The notes under the pieces: generated by a model
Database searches by the model: none
What the model was told of the DNA's origin: nothing
Seen by the model: the letters and a program-made list of their open reading frames with translations, nothing else
Shown here: positions 55,351-62,632 of the stretch, one piece after another
Numbering within the stretch: position 1 is the stretch's first letter
Layout: every line of letters starts with the position of its first letter
Source of the DNA: Labilibaculum antarcticum
GTDB taxonomy: Bacteria; Bacteroidota; Bacteroidia; Bacteroidales; Marinifilaceae
Direction of reading: 5' to 3'
Assembly (NCBI RefSeq): GCF_002356295.1
Contig: NZ_AP018042.1
Coordinates: 3,318,361-3,382,360 of the forward strand
DNA length: 64,000 bases
Position numbers and translations under genes: made by a program

Positions 55351-56166
55351 TTAGTTGCAAGGCAGGTAGTAGTCTTTTAATGGATTGATAAATAAAATTG
55401 GGTTTTGCTCTTTTCTAAGAATGCTTTTTAGTTGAGTGGGGCCAGAATAGGAGGTGATCCAGCCAGGATTACGATTCGACATGAGTACAATTAAATCGGA
55501 ATTATAATTTTTCGAAAATTTAATTGCTTCCCTGTTGATGTTTTTGCTTTGACATTCTGTTTTAACAATTTTGTATTCGAACGTAAACTGTTCAAACATT
55601 TTTTTAGTGAAGAGTAATGTGGCTTTTATGGTACGAAGATATCCTTCAGATTTTTCATTGGGAGCAATTAGGTGAATAATCGCATTGTTGAATCGACCAA
55701 AATAACTAGCCCAAATCATTTTCTCTTTACTCTCTCTCTTGTTATCTATTGGGACAATTATGTTTTTGTATTCACAATCAGGATTCGTTTGTTCTGTTAC
55801 AAGTATAGAAGGGATTTTTGCTTCCAGTATCCATTTGAAAATGGCATTTCGTTTTAGAAAATGATTTAGTGATCCTTTTGGGAATTGTGTTACAATAAAA
55901 ATTGCATCCAATTCTTGTATGCTGAGATTTGGTTCCCGTTTGCTATTTTTTAGTTCTATTATTTTGTAGGGAATTGACTGTAGATTAATATTTTCAGCAA
56001 GATATTGATTTACAGAAGTGTTGGCTTTGTTCTTTTTAGAAGGATAACATGCGATGGCGACTCCCGATTTGAAAAGTTTTGCCAGAGTAAAAGCATGCTT
56101 GATAGCGATACTTGTACTCTGTATATCTTGAATTAAAACGAGTATATGTTGCTTCTTAAAACTCAT
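55351..56166 (-). CDS. universal stress protein (UspA) family
   Basis: This 271-residue protein appears to be two Usp-like halves. The first (about 1-135) starts HILVLIQDIQSTSIAIKHAFTLA. The second (about 137-265) starts NIIVPIDNKRESKEKMIWAS and ends with NSDLIVLMSNRNPG and NPILFINP. The ATP-binding G-2x-G-9x-G-S/T motif is not clearly conserved, so it may not bind ATP. Usp proteins respond to starvation and redox stress. It is a single gene, divergent from the hydrogenase island across 329 bases. Confidence 0.8.
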   Translation of the reverse strand: MSFKKQHILVLIQDIQSTSIAIKHAFTLAKLFKSGVAIACYPSKKNKANTSVNQYLAENINLQSIPYKIIELKNSKREPNLSIQELDAIFIVTQFPKGSLNHFLKRNAIFKWILEAKIPSILVTEQTNPDCEYKNIIVPIDNKRESKEKMIWASYFGRFNNAIIHLIAPNEKSEGYLRTIKATLLFTKKMFEQFTFEYKIVKTECQSKNINREAIKFSKNYNSDLIVLMSNRNPGWITSYSGPTQLKSILRKEQNPILFINPLKDYYLPCN

Positions 56167-56495
56167 TGAATAAAGAAAAAAATAGGTATTTAGGCTTTTT
56201 TCTTGCCTGTATGTATGCGAATATAATCAAAAAATAATTGTTTGATTCCTTCTTCGAACATCAATATCTCCTTCAATCATATTGACATAAAAAAGTTGTT
56301 GATTTATGATAATATGGATGAGCTAATATTGAAAAATGACTTGATCTATTTTGTTTATTTGGAGTTATTTAGATTAAATATGTATTTTATTATTTTGTGC
56401 CTATTCCGTTAGATATCATTCATTAATCCTGCTCGAATCCTTATCTTAGTCCCATCATAAACAATTAGTAAGCAAACATAATATGATACTGCGAT
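56167..56495. other. 329-base divergent region before the hydrogenase island
   Basis: This AT-rich spacer lies between the stress-protein gene and the first DRTGG gene. It contains near-matches to the -7 box (TATTTTG, one base short of TAnnTTTG, around 56349 and 56392) but no exact consensus. I see no small gene or strong hairpin. Regulation of the island should be sought here. Confidence 0.4.
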
Positions 56496-56843
56496 ATGGT
56501 GAAAGTGGCGGATGTTGTTGATAAACTTAATGCACAGGTTATTTGTGGAAAAGATGATTTAAATCAAGATATACATTTTGGTTTTGCATCGGATCTCATG
56601 AGTGATGTATTGACCTTGGATACAGATAATATGCTGTTGATCACGGGGATGAATAATTTACAGACGATAAGAACATCAGAAATGTCCGATATTTCTTACA
56701 TCTTATTTGTACGGGATAAGAAGGTTTCGCAAGAAATGAAAGACTTGGCCTGCGAGAATAATATTACATTAATTGAATGTAGTTATTCAATGTTTAAAAC
56801 GTGTTCGGTTTTGTGTGAAATGGGTTTAGAACCAGTATATTAA
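56496..56843 (+). CDS. DRTGG domain protein 1
   Basis: This 115-residue soluble protein matches the small stand-alone DRTGG proteins: MVKVADVVDKLNAQVICGKD, the central FASDLMSDVLTLDTDNMLLITG, and the IECSYSMFKTCSVLCEMGL end. The domain is otherwise found between the ATPase and CBS domains of larger proteins, and its function is unsettled; nucleotide or ligand sensing is suspected. Stand-alone copies cluster with [FeFe]-hydrogenase and GHKL-ATPase genes in anaerobes. A second copy lies at 58758. The ATPase gene follows after 5 bases. Confidence 0.8.
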   Translation: MVKVADVVDKLNAQVICGKDDLNQDIHFGFASDLMSDVLTLDTDNMLLITGMNNLQTIRTSEMSDISYILFVRDKKVSQEMKDLACENNITLIECSYSMFKTCSVLCEMGLEPVY

Positions 56844-56848
56844 AGAGA

Positions 56849-57262
56849 ATGGAGTTTACATTTTTTATTGAAGGGGGTAATTTTTCAAAAGCGGGAACAG
56901 CCTCTAGTGAAGTTAAAAAAATATTGAAGCAGTTGAATGTCGATGCCAAGATTATTAAACGGACGGTAGTTTCGTTGTATGAGGCTGAGGTGAATGTGGT
57001 CGCACACGCTTTTGAGGGTAATATGATTGTTGAAATATTTCCGGATAAGATAGTGGTTCGAATTGAAGATAAAGGTCCCGGTATACCTGATATTGATAAG
57101 GCAATGGAAAAAGGTTTTTCTACTGCTACGCCAAAAGTTCGGGAAATGGGGTTTGGCGCTGGAATGGGATTGCCCAATATAAAAAAGAACTCAGATCAAA
57201 TGAATATTAGCAGTACGGTTAATGTTGGCACTCAATTGGAAATTGTTAATTATTTGAAATAA
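56849..57262 (+). CDS. RsbT/RsbW-like GHKL ATPase
   Basis: This 137-residue protein is a stand-alone GHKL ATPase fold. The N-box is in YEAEVNVVAHAFEGN, the G1 box is EDKGPGIPD, and the Gly-rich lid is GFGAGMGLPNIKK. There is no dimerisation/His domain. This compact form is that of the serine kinases of partner-switching systems (RsbW, RsbT, SpoIIAB), which phosphorylate STAS proteins. No STAS protein or sigma factor is in the window, so the substrate is open; the neighbouring DRTGG and PHP proteins are candidates. Confidence 0.85.
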   Translation: MEFTFFIEGGNFSKAGTASSEVKKILKQLNVDAKIIKRTVVSLYEAEVNVVAHAFEGNMIVEIFPDKIVVRIEDKGPGIPDIDKAMEKGFSTATPKVREMGFGAGMGLPNIKKNSDQMNISSTVNVGTQLEIVNYLK

Positions 57263-57269
57263 GCAGAGA

Positions 57270-58637
57270 ATGGAGAAGGCTCATTTTTATCATGCACTAA
57301 AAGTTGTTGAGAAGGTTTGCATTGGTTGCACACATTGTATGAATGTGTGTCCGACTTCGGCAATTCGTGTTAAAAATGGGATTGCTGATATTAATAAAAA
57401 TGCCTGTGTCGATTGTGGTGAATGTTTAAATGCCTGCCCGGTTAATGCAATAATCGTTGAGCAAGATGACTTTTCTCAAATCTTTCATTTTAAACAGCGG
57501 GTTGCCCTACTGCCTACCGTTCTGTTAGGCCAATTTCCTGATGATATATCCGAAAAACAAATATATTCTGTTATTCTTGACTTAGGTTTTACTCATGTAT
57601 ATGAGGTTGATGAAACAGTGGATGTTCTTACCGAGGCTACTAAGACTTACATGAAGAAGAATCATCAGGATCGTCCGTTTATTTCTAGCTTTTGTCCTGC
57701 AATCGTTCGCTTGATTCAGGTTAAGTTTCCTGCTTTAGTCGAGCACATTATTCACTTAAAGCCGGTTATTGATATTTCAGCCTTGTTTTATCGTGAAAAA
57801 CTTAGAAATGAAGGGTTTCTTGATGATGAAATCGGGATTTTTTATGTGACTCCCTGTGCTGCAAAAATAGCCGCTGTGAAAAGCCCTGTCGGAGAAGATA
57901 ACTCTTTTATTGATGGTGTTATCAATATGGATTTCATCTACAATAAGGTCTTATTAAGTATCAAGCAAAATAAAACTGTAGGGATTAAATATGAAATAGA
58001 TAAACACATGTCCAGAAGAAGTATTGGTTGGACATTAACAAATGGAGAAGCATCGCAATATTCTGGTAGATGCTTGGCTATTGATGAAATTCATAATGTA
58101 ATTGAGGTATTGGAGAAGTTGGAGAATGAGGAAATAAGGGATATCGATTTCTTGGAATTACGTGCTTGCGATCATTCTTGTGCTGGTGGAGTTTTAACCA
58201 CTGAAAATAGGTTTTTAGCTATAGAGCGATTGCGAAAAAGAGGTGATTGGTATCATCGAAATAAGCCCATTATACTTGAAGAGAAAGAAATAGAAGAGTA
58301 TAGACCTTACTTGCTGGAAAATATTTCAATTAAGAGTATTGAACCTCGATCAATTTTGAGTTTAGATACTGACATGATGGAGGCAATGAAGAAGATGGAG
58401 AAGATTAATCGCATCTTGAAAGTTTTACCAGGTATCGATTGTGGTGCGTGTGGAGCTCCGCGTTGTCAGGCCTTAGCAGAGGATGTGGTGCAAGGAAAAG
58501 CAAAGATGACGCAATGTGTTTTTTTGCAGAAGATGTTGACCAAAGAAGGCTTAATTACGCCTCAGGAGTCTTTTGATATATCAGAAAATACTTGGGGGAT
58601 AAAAAGATTTGAAAAGAAAAATATAAACGATCATTAA
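57270..58637 (+). CDS. H-cluster protein, putative sensory [FeFe]-hydrogenase (HydS/HsfB-like)
   Basis: This 455-residue protein has two N-terminal [4Fe-4S] sites (C17-C20-C23-C27 and C46-C49-C52-C56). The hydrogenase domain keeps the four Cys that hold the H-cluster: C142 (SSFCPAI), C196 (TPCAAK), and C300 and C304 (ACDHSCAGG). A C-terminal CGACGAPRC iron-sulfur motif with a later Cys follows. The Cys that normally precedes C142 and relays protons is Phe141, and the Glu of the MPCxxKKxE motif is missing, which fits sensory rather than catalytic groups. It starts 7 bases after the RsbT-like kinase gene, so H2-controlled kinase activity is a reasonable inference. Confidence 0.85.
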   Translation: MEKAHFYHALKVVEKVCIGCTHCMNVCPTSAIRVKNGIADINKNACVDCGECLNACPVNAIIVEQDDFSQIFHFKQRVALLPTVLLGQFPDDISEKQIYSVILDLGFTHVYEVDETVDVLTEATKTYMKKNHQDRPFISSFCPAIVRLIQVKFPALVEHIIHLKPVIDISALFYREKLRNEGFLDDEIGIFYVTPCAAKIAAVKSPVGEDNSFIDGVINMDFIYNKVLLSIKQNKTVGIKYEIDKHMSRRSIGWTLTNGEASQYSGRCLAIDEIHNVIEVLEKLENEEIRDIDFLELRACDHSCAGGVLTTENRFLAIERLRKRGDWYHRNKPIILEEKEIEEYRPYLLENISIKSIEPRSILSLDTDMMEAMKKMEKINRILKVLPGIDCGACGAPRCQALAEDVVQGKAKMTQCVFLQKMLTKEGLITPQESFDISENTWGIKRFEKKNINDH

Positions 58638-58700
58638 ATAAAAATGAAACGTCCGTGAGTCAATCATTATTTACTCACAAACAAGAATAATTATTTGCGA

Positions 58701-58729
58701 ATGGTAATCCCGAAAGCTTTCGGGACCAT
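58701..58729. repeat. perfect 18-base palindrome with extended arms
   Basis: tcccgaaagctttcggga (58708-58725) is a perfect palindrome. Beyond it, atgg (58701-58704) and ccat (58726-58729) can also pair across a 3-base bulge. It lies 29 bases before the second DRTGG gene. Palindromes of the cccga...tcggg type occur as dispersed intergenic repeats in Bacteroidota genomes, as far as I recall, so it may be a mobile repeat rather than an operator. Confidence 0.65.
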
Positions 58730-58757
58730 CTGGCAATTAAATGAAAATTATAAACAG

Positions 58758-59093
58758 ATGAAAGTACAAGATATAGTTGATAAGCTAGGATTAAAAGTGT
58801 GCAGTGGATCTACTGGATTGAATCGCGAAATTGAAGGAGGATATACCTCTGATTTGTTAAGTGATGTGATGGGAAACGCAGATGAAAATCAGGTTTGGGT
58901 GACTTTGCAAACGCATAAGAATATAATGGCAATTGCTTCTTTAAAGGAATTGGCTGCTATAATCCTGGTGAAAGGATATGAACCGGAAGCGGATGCTGCA
59001 GAACAAAGCAACCTGGAAGGAATTCCTATTCTATCTTCGGAAGAAGAAGCTTTTGAATTAACTGGGAAATTATTTGATATTTTGAAAAAGTAA
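58758..59093 (+). CDS. DRTGG domain protein 2
   Basis: I chose the ATG at 58758 (111 residues). It aligns with the start of the first copy (MKVQDIVDKLGLKVCSG versus MVKVADVVDKLNAQVICG), while the frame upstream runs through the palindrome. The core YTSDLLSDVMGNADENQVWV matches the first copy's FASDLMSDVL block. The C-terminal part differs (EEEAFELTGKLFDIL rather than the Cys-containing tail), so the two copies have diverged and are not a recent duplication. It starts 120 bases after the H-cluster gene; the PHP gene follows after 10 bases. Confidence 0.8.
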   Translation: MKVQDIVDKLGLKVCSGSTGLNREIEGGYTSDLLSDVMGNADENQVWVTLQTHKNIMAIASLKELAAIILVKGYEPEADAAEQSNLEGIPILSSEEEAFELTGKLFDILKK

Positions 59094-59103
59094 AGGATTT
59101 AAA

Positions 59104-59850
59104 ATGAAAGTTTTCCGAGCTGATTTGCATACTCATACCGTCTTGTCTCCTTGTGGTGATCTAGAGATGAGTCCTGTGAATATCGTTCGAATTGCTAAGG
59201 AACGTGGCGTTGACATATTGGGAATAACAGATCATAATTCGACTCTGCATGCTGTTTTAATTAAGCAGTTGGCAGAGAAAGAAGGGATTATGGTGATGAT
59301 GGGAGCTGAGGTTACAAGCAAAGAAGAAGTTCATTGTTTGTGCTTTTTTGAAACAGAAAAATTGCTTTCTGAATTTCAAACTTATCTTGATCGACATTTG
59401 CCTAAGATTCTAAATGATACCAAATATTTTGGATATCAGGTTGTGGTGAACGAAGAGGAGGAAATTGTTGAAGAAATTGATTATTTGTTACTATCAGCAT
59501 TGAATCAGGGAATTGATGAAATTGAAGAGAAAGTTCACTCTTTAAACGGTTTGTTTATTCCAGCTCATATCAATAAGTCGATCAATAGTGTCATTAGTCA
59601 GCTGGGTTTTTTGCCACCTGATTTAAAAGTGGACGCTTTGGAAATTTCCATGCACACCACTAAAGATGAATTTTTAAGTAAGAATAAATATTTGAAAGCA
59701 TATCCTTTTATACAAAGTTCCGATGCACACTATATTGATAATATAGGTAATGTGTGTAGCAGGTTAAGAATGAAAGAAGCCAGTTTTTCTGAGATTAGAA
59801 TGGCTTTAAAAGGAGAAGATGGAAGAAAAATAGAATTAGAGAAAGAATGA
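59104..59850 (+). CDS. PHP-domain metal-dependent phosphoesterase
   Basis: This 248-residue protein has the PHP metal-binding motifs in order: DLHTHTVLSPC (about 6-16), GITDHNS (about 40-46), GAEVTSKEEVHC (about 66-77), IPAHINKS and the late SSDAHYIDN. The family includes RNase AM/YciV (Trpt), histidinol-phosphatase and DNA-polymerase-linked phosphatases, all binding up to three metals. Together with two kinases in the same operon it could be the phosphatase of a signalling loop, but its substrate is unknown. Its stop overlaps the start of the next gene (ATGA), showing translational coupling. Confidence 0.9.
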   Translation: MKVFRADLHTHTVLSPCGDLEMSPVNIVRIAKERGVDILGITDHNSTLHAVLIKQLAEKEGIMVMMGAEVTSKEEVHCLCFFETEKLLSEFQTYLDRHLPKILNDTKYFGYQVVVNEEEEIVEEIDYLLLSALNQGIDEIEEKVHSLNGLFIPAHINKSINSVISQLGFLPPDLKVDALEISMHTTKDEFLSKNKYLKAYPFIQSSDAHYIDNIGNVCSRLRMKEASFSEIRMALKGEDGRKIELEKE

Positions 59851-60386
59851 AAGATCTGTCTTTACATATTATGGATATAATCCAAAATTCAGTAACAGCT
59901 GAGGCTTCCAATGTTGAATTGGAGATCAGGGAGGATTTGGAGAAAGATATTTATTCGATATTCATTAAAGATGATGGATGTGGAATGTCGGAAGAAGTTC
60001 TGAGTAAAGTATTGGATCCTTTTTTTACTACGAGAACGACGCGTAAAGTTGGACTGGGTTTGTCGCTCTTAAAGCAAAGTGCAGAGCAAGCAGGAGGTAA
60101 ATTGGAAATTCATTCCAAAGAGGGAATTGGAACAGAACTTAACGTTCAATTTTCTCATAAAAATATAGACAGACCTGTGACTGGTGATATTGCAGGGGTT
60201 ATGGTGTTGTTGGTGAGTGCAAATCCAAATATGGATTTTACTTATAAGCATTGCACTGTGAAGGGAGAATATCTTTTTGATACAAAAGAAGTGAAAGAAG
60301 TATTGGAGGATGTTTCTGTTTCAGACCCGCATATTATTCAGTATTTGAAGGAATTAATAAATGAGAACCTAAACACAATAATATAA
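59847..60386 (+). CDS. orphan GHKL ATPase (histidine-kinase-like)
   Basis: This 179-residue protein has the ATPase domain of histidine kinases: DIIQNSVTA (N-box), KDDGCGM (G1), DPFFTTRTTRKVGLGLSLL (F and G2 boxes). It lacks a HisKA domain and has a C-terminal part (about 110-179) that I do not recognise. It is a different subtype from the RsbT-like protein at 56849. Genes of this kind are known beside HydABC genes of Clostridia and Thermotogae. It is translationally coupled to the PHP gene by a 4-base overlap. Confidence 0.85.
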   Translation: MKDLSLHIMDIIQNSVTAEASNVELEIREDLEKDIYSIFIKDDGCGMSEEVLSKVLDPFFTTRTTRKVGLGLSLLKQSAEQAGGKLEIHSKEGIGTELNVQFSHKNIDRPVTGDIAGVMVLLVSANPNMDFTYKHCTVKGEYLFDTKEVKEVLEDVSVSDPHIIQYLKELINENLNTII

Positions 60387-60413
60387 TTTTTTAACCTTTA
60401 ATAATTTGAGATT

Positions 60414-60806
60414 ATGGCAAAAGTTAAATCCCTTGCAGATCTGAGGAGAATGAAAGAAGAGCTTCAGTCGAAGATGGATCTTAGGGAGAAAAGCAACGAT
60501 CCGGAAAGTCTTGTGCAAATTAAAGTTGCTATGGCAACATGTGGAATTGCCTCGGGAGCCAAAGAGGTAATGGAATTCCTTATCGAGGAAACCGCAAAAA
60601 GAGGAATAAAGACCATAGTTACCCAAACAGGATGTATGGGGTATTGCTATGCTGAACCTACAATTGAGGTTAAAGTTCCTGGGAAAGAACCAATCGTTTT
60701 TGGCGATGTAGATATTAAGAAAGCTGACCAGATTGTTGAAAAATACATTAAAAATGGTGAATTGGTCGATGGAATAATACCTGTAAACTACAAAACTTTA
60801 GACTAA
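60414..60806 (+). CDS. thioredoxin-fold [2Fe-2S] ferredoxin-like protein
   Basis: This 130-residue protein has a short helical N-terminus (about 1-33) and a thioredoxin-like [2Fe-2S] domain. Likely ligands are the Cys in MATCGIASGA (about 43) and the two Cys in QTGCMGYCYAEP (about 78 and 82); a fourth classical Cys is not obvious in the first loop. It lacks the roughly 80-residue helical domain of NuoE/HydC, so it is HydD-like rather than a standard HydC. It sits 20 bases before hydB and is probably a subunit or electron carrier of the hydrogenase. Confidence 0.75.
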   Translation: MAKVKSLADLRRMKEELQSKMDLREKSNDPESLVQIKVAMATCGIASGAKEVMEFLIEETAKRGIKTIVTQTGCMGYCYAEPTIEVKVPGKEPIVFGDVDIKKADQIVEKYIKNGELVDGIIPVNYKTLD

Positions 60807-60825
60807 ACCTAACGAAACAACAATT

Positions 60826-62619
60826 ATGGAAAAGTATAAAATGCATATTCTTGTTTGTGGAGGTACCGGATGTCGGGCTTCTGCTAGTGAGGCTATCCAA
60901 AATAATTTGCAAGATGCAATTGCAGCCAAAGGGCTTGAAGATGAAGTGCAGGTTGTGATGACTGGTTGCTTCGGATTTTGTGAAAAAGGGCCTATTGTTA
61001 AAATTCTTCCGGACAATACTTTCTATGTGGAAGTAAAACCTGAAGATGCGGAGGAGCTGATTGAGGAACACATTATTAAAGGGCGTAAAGTAATGAGGTT
61101 GCTTTATGTTGATCCTGAGAATAAGGAAGTGATTAGTGATTCAAAACATATGGGATTTTATAAAAAGCAAATTCGAATTGCTCTTCGAAATTGTGGATTT
61201 ATTAATCCTGAAAATGTTGATGAATACATTGCCAGAGATGGTTATGCCGCTTTAGGTAAGTGTTTGGCAGAAATGACCCCGCAAACGGTAATCGATGAGA
61301 TTAAGGAATCTGGATTACGTGGACGAGGAGGAGGAGGATTCCCAACTGGTTTGAAATGGGAATTTGCTGCTAAAAATGAAGCCGATCAAAAATATGTAGT
61401 TTGTAATGCTGATGAGGGTGACCCGGGAGCATTTATGGATCGTTCTATTCTGGAAGGTGATCCTCATTCTGTTTTGGAGGCAATGGCTATTTGTGGTTAC
61501 ACAATGGGAGCCGATAAAGGTTTGATTTATATACGTGCTGAGTATCCATTGGCAATTACTCGTTTAAAGGTAGCTATTAAGCAAGCGCGTGAATATGGTT
61601 TGCTAGGCAATGATATTTTAGGATCGGGATTCAATTTCGATGTTGAAATGCGTTACGGAGCCGGAGCTTTTGTTTGTGGTGAAGAAACTGCTCTAATTCA
61701 CTCGATGGAAGGACTTCGTGGTGAGCCTACCGTTAAACCTCCATTCCCTGCTGAATCTGGATATAACGGAAAGCCAACTAACGTAAATAATGTTGAAACA
61801 TTTGCGAATATTCCTGTAATCATTAATAAAGGAGCAAATTGGTTCAATAAAATTGGAAGCGAAAAAGCGAAAGGGACAAAAGTGTTCGCATTGGCTGGGA
61901 AAATCAACAATGTTGGTTTAATTGAAGTTCCAATGGGAACCACTCTTCGTGAAGTGATCTATGAAATTGGTGGTGGTATCAAAGATGGTAAGAAATTTAA
62001 AGCTGTTCAAACTGGAGGTCCATCAGGAGGATGTCTTACAGAAAAGCATTTGGATACTCCTATCGATTTTGATAATTTGATTGCTGTCGGTTCTATGATG
62101 GGATCCGGCGGTATGATTGTTATGGATGAGGATGACTGTATGGTTTCAATGGCTAAATTTTATTTAGAATTTACTGTTGAAGAATCTTGCGGTAAATGTA
62201 CACCTTGCCGAATTGGTAACAAGCGTCTTCATGAAATTCTTCATAAAATTACTTTGGGCGAAGGAACTAAAGAAGATCTTGATTTATTAAGAAATTTGAG
62301 TACTGTAATTAAAGATACCTCTCTTTGCGGATTAGGACAAACATCTCCCAACCCGGTTCTTTCAACACTTGATAATTTCTACGATGAATATATTTCTCAC
62401 GTAGAAGATCATAAATGTGCAGCGGGGCAGTGTAAAGCTTTGATGCAGTATGTAATTGATCCTGAATTGTGTGTTGGTTGTACTCTATGCTCGCGTAATT
62501 GTCCTGTTGATTGTATTTCAGGAGAACGCAAGGAGGCACACCTTATTGATACATCAAAATGTATTAAGTGTGGTGCATGTATGGAGAAGTGTAAGTTTAA
62601 TGCGATAAGCATACAGTAA
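60826..62619 (+). CDS. hydB: hydrogenase subunit HydB (NuoF-like, NAD(P)H/FMN-binding)
   Basis: This 597-residue protein has an N-terminal [2Fe-2S] thioredoxin-like domain (CGGTGCRAS and TGCFGFCEKG, about 1-95). The NuoF core follows, with GLRGRGGGGFPTGLKW for NAD(P)H, CNADEGDPGAFMDR for FMN and an SLBB region. The [4Fe-4S] site is ESCGKCTPCRIG plus a later Cys in TSLCGLGQ. Two C-terminal ferredoxin clusters (CVGCTLCSRNCP and CIKCGACMEKC) complete it. In electron-bifurcating HydABC this subunit contains the FMN where NADH and ferredoxin electrons meet. hydA follows after 13 bases. Confidence 0.94.
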   Translation: MEKYKMHILVCGGTGCRASASEAIQNNLQDAIAAKGLEDEVQVVMTGCFGFCEKGPIVKILPDNTFYVEVKPEDAEELIEEHIIKGRKVMRLLYVDPENKEVISDSKHMGFYKKQIRIALRNCGFINPENVDEYIARDGYAALGKCLAEMTPQTVIDEIKESGLRGRGGGGFPTGLKWEFAAKNEADQKYVVCNADEGDPGAFMDRSILEGDPHSVLEAMAICGYTMGADKGLIYIRAEYPLAITRLKVAIKQAREYGLLGNDILGSGFNFDVEMRYGAGAFVCGEETALIHSMEGLRGEPTVKPPFPAESGYNGKPTNVNNVETFANIPVIINKGANWFNKIGSEKAKGTKVFALAGKINNVGLIEVPMGTTLREVIYEIGGGIKDGKKFKAVQTGGPSGGCLTEKHLDTPIDFDNLIAVGSMMGSGGMIVMDEDDCMVSMAKFYLEFTVEESCGKCTPCRIGNKRLHEILHKITLGEGTKEDLDLLRNLSTVIKDTSLCGLGQTSPNPVLSTLDNFYDEYISHVEDHKCAAGQCKALMQYVIDPELCVGCTLCSRNCPVDCISGERKEAHLIDTSKCIKCGACMEKCKFNAISIQ

Positions 62620-62626
62620 GGAGGAT
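62618..62626 (+). promoter_or_regulatory. strong Shine-Dalgarno sequence of hydA
   Basis: AAGGAGGAT overlaps the hydB stop codon and lies 6 bases before the hydA ATG. It is a perfect anti-16S match, which is rare in this window and couples hydA translation to hydB. Confidence 0.7.
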
Positions 62627-62632
62627 CTTAAT

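Noticed and set aside
58695-58757. Upstream TTG start for DRTGG protein 2
   Set aside because: The extra 21 residues are encoded by the palindromic repeat region and have no counterpart in DRTGG protein 1, whereas the ATG at 58758 aligns with its start.
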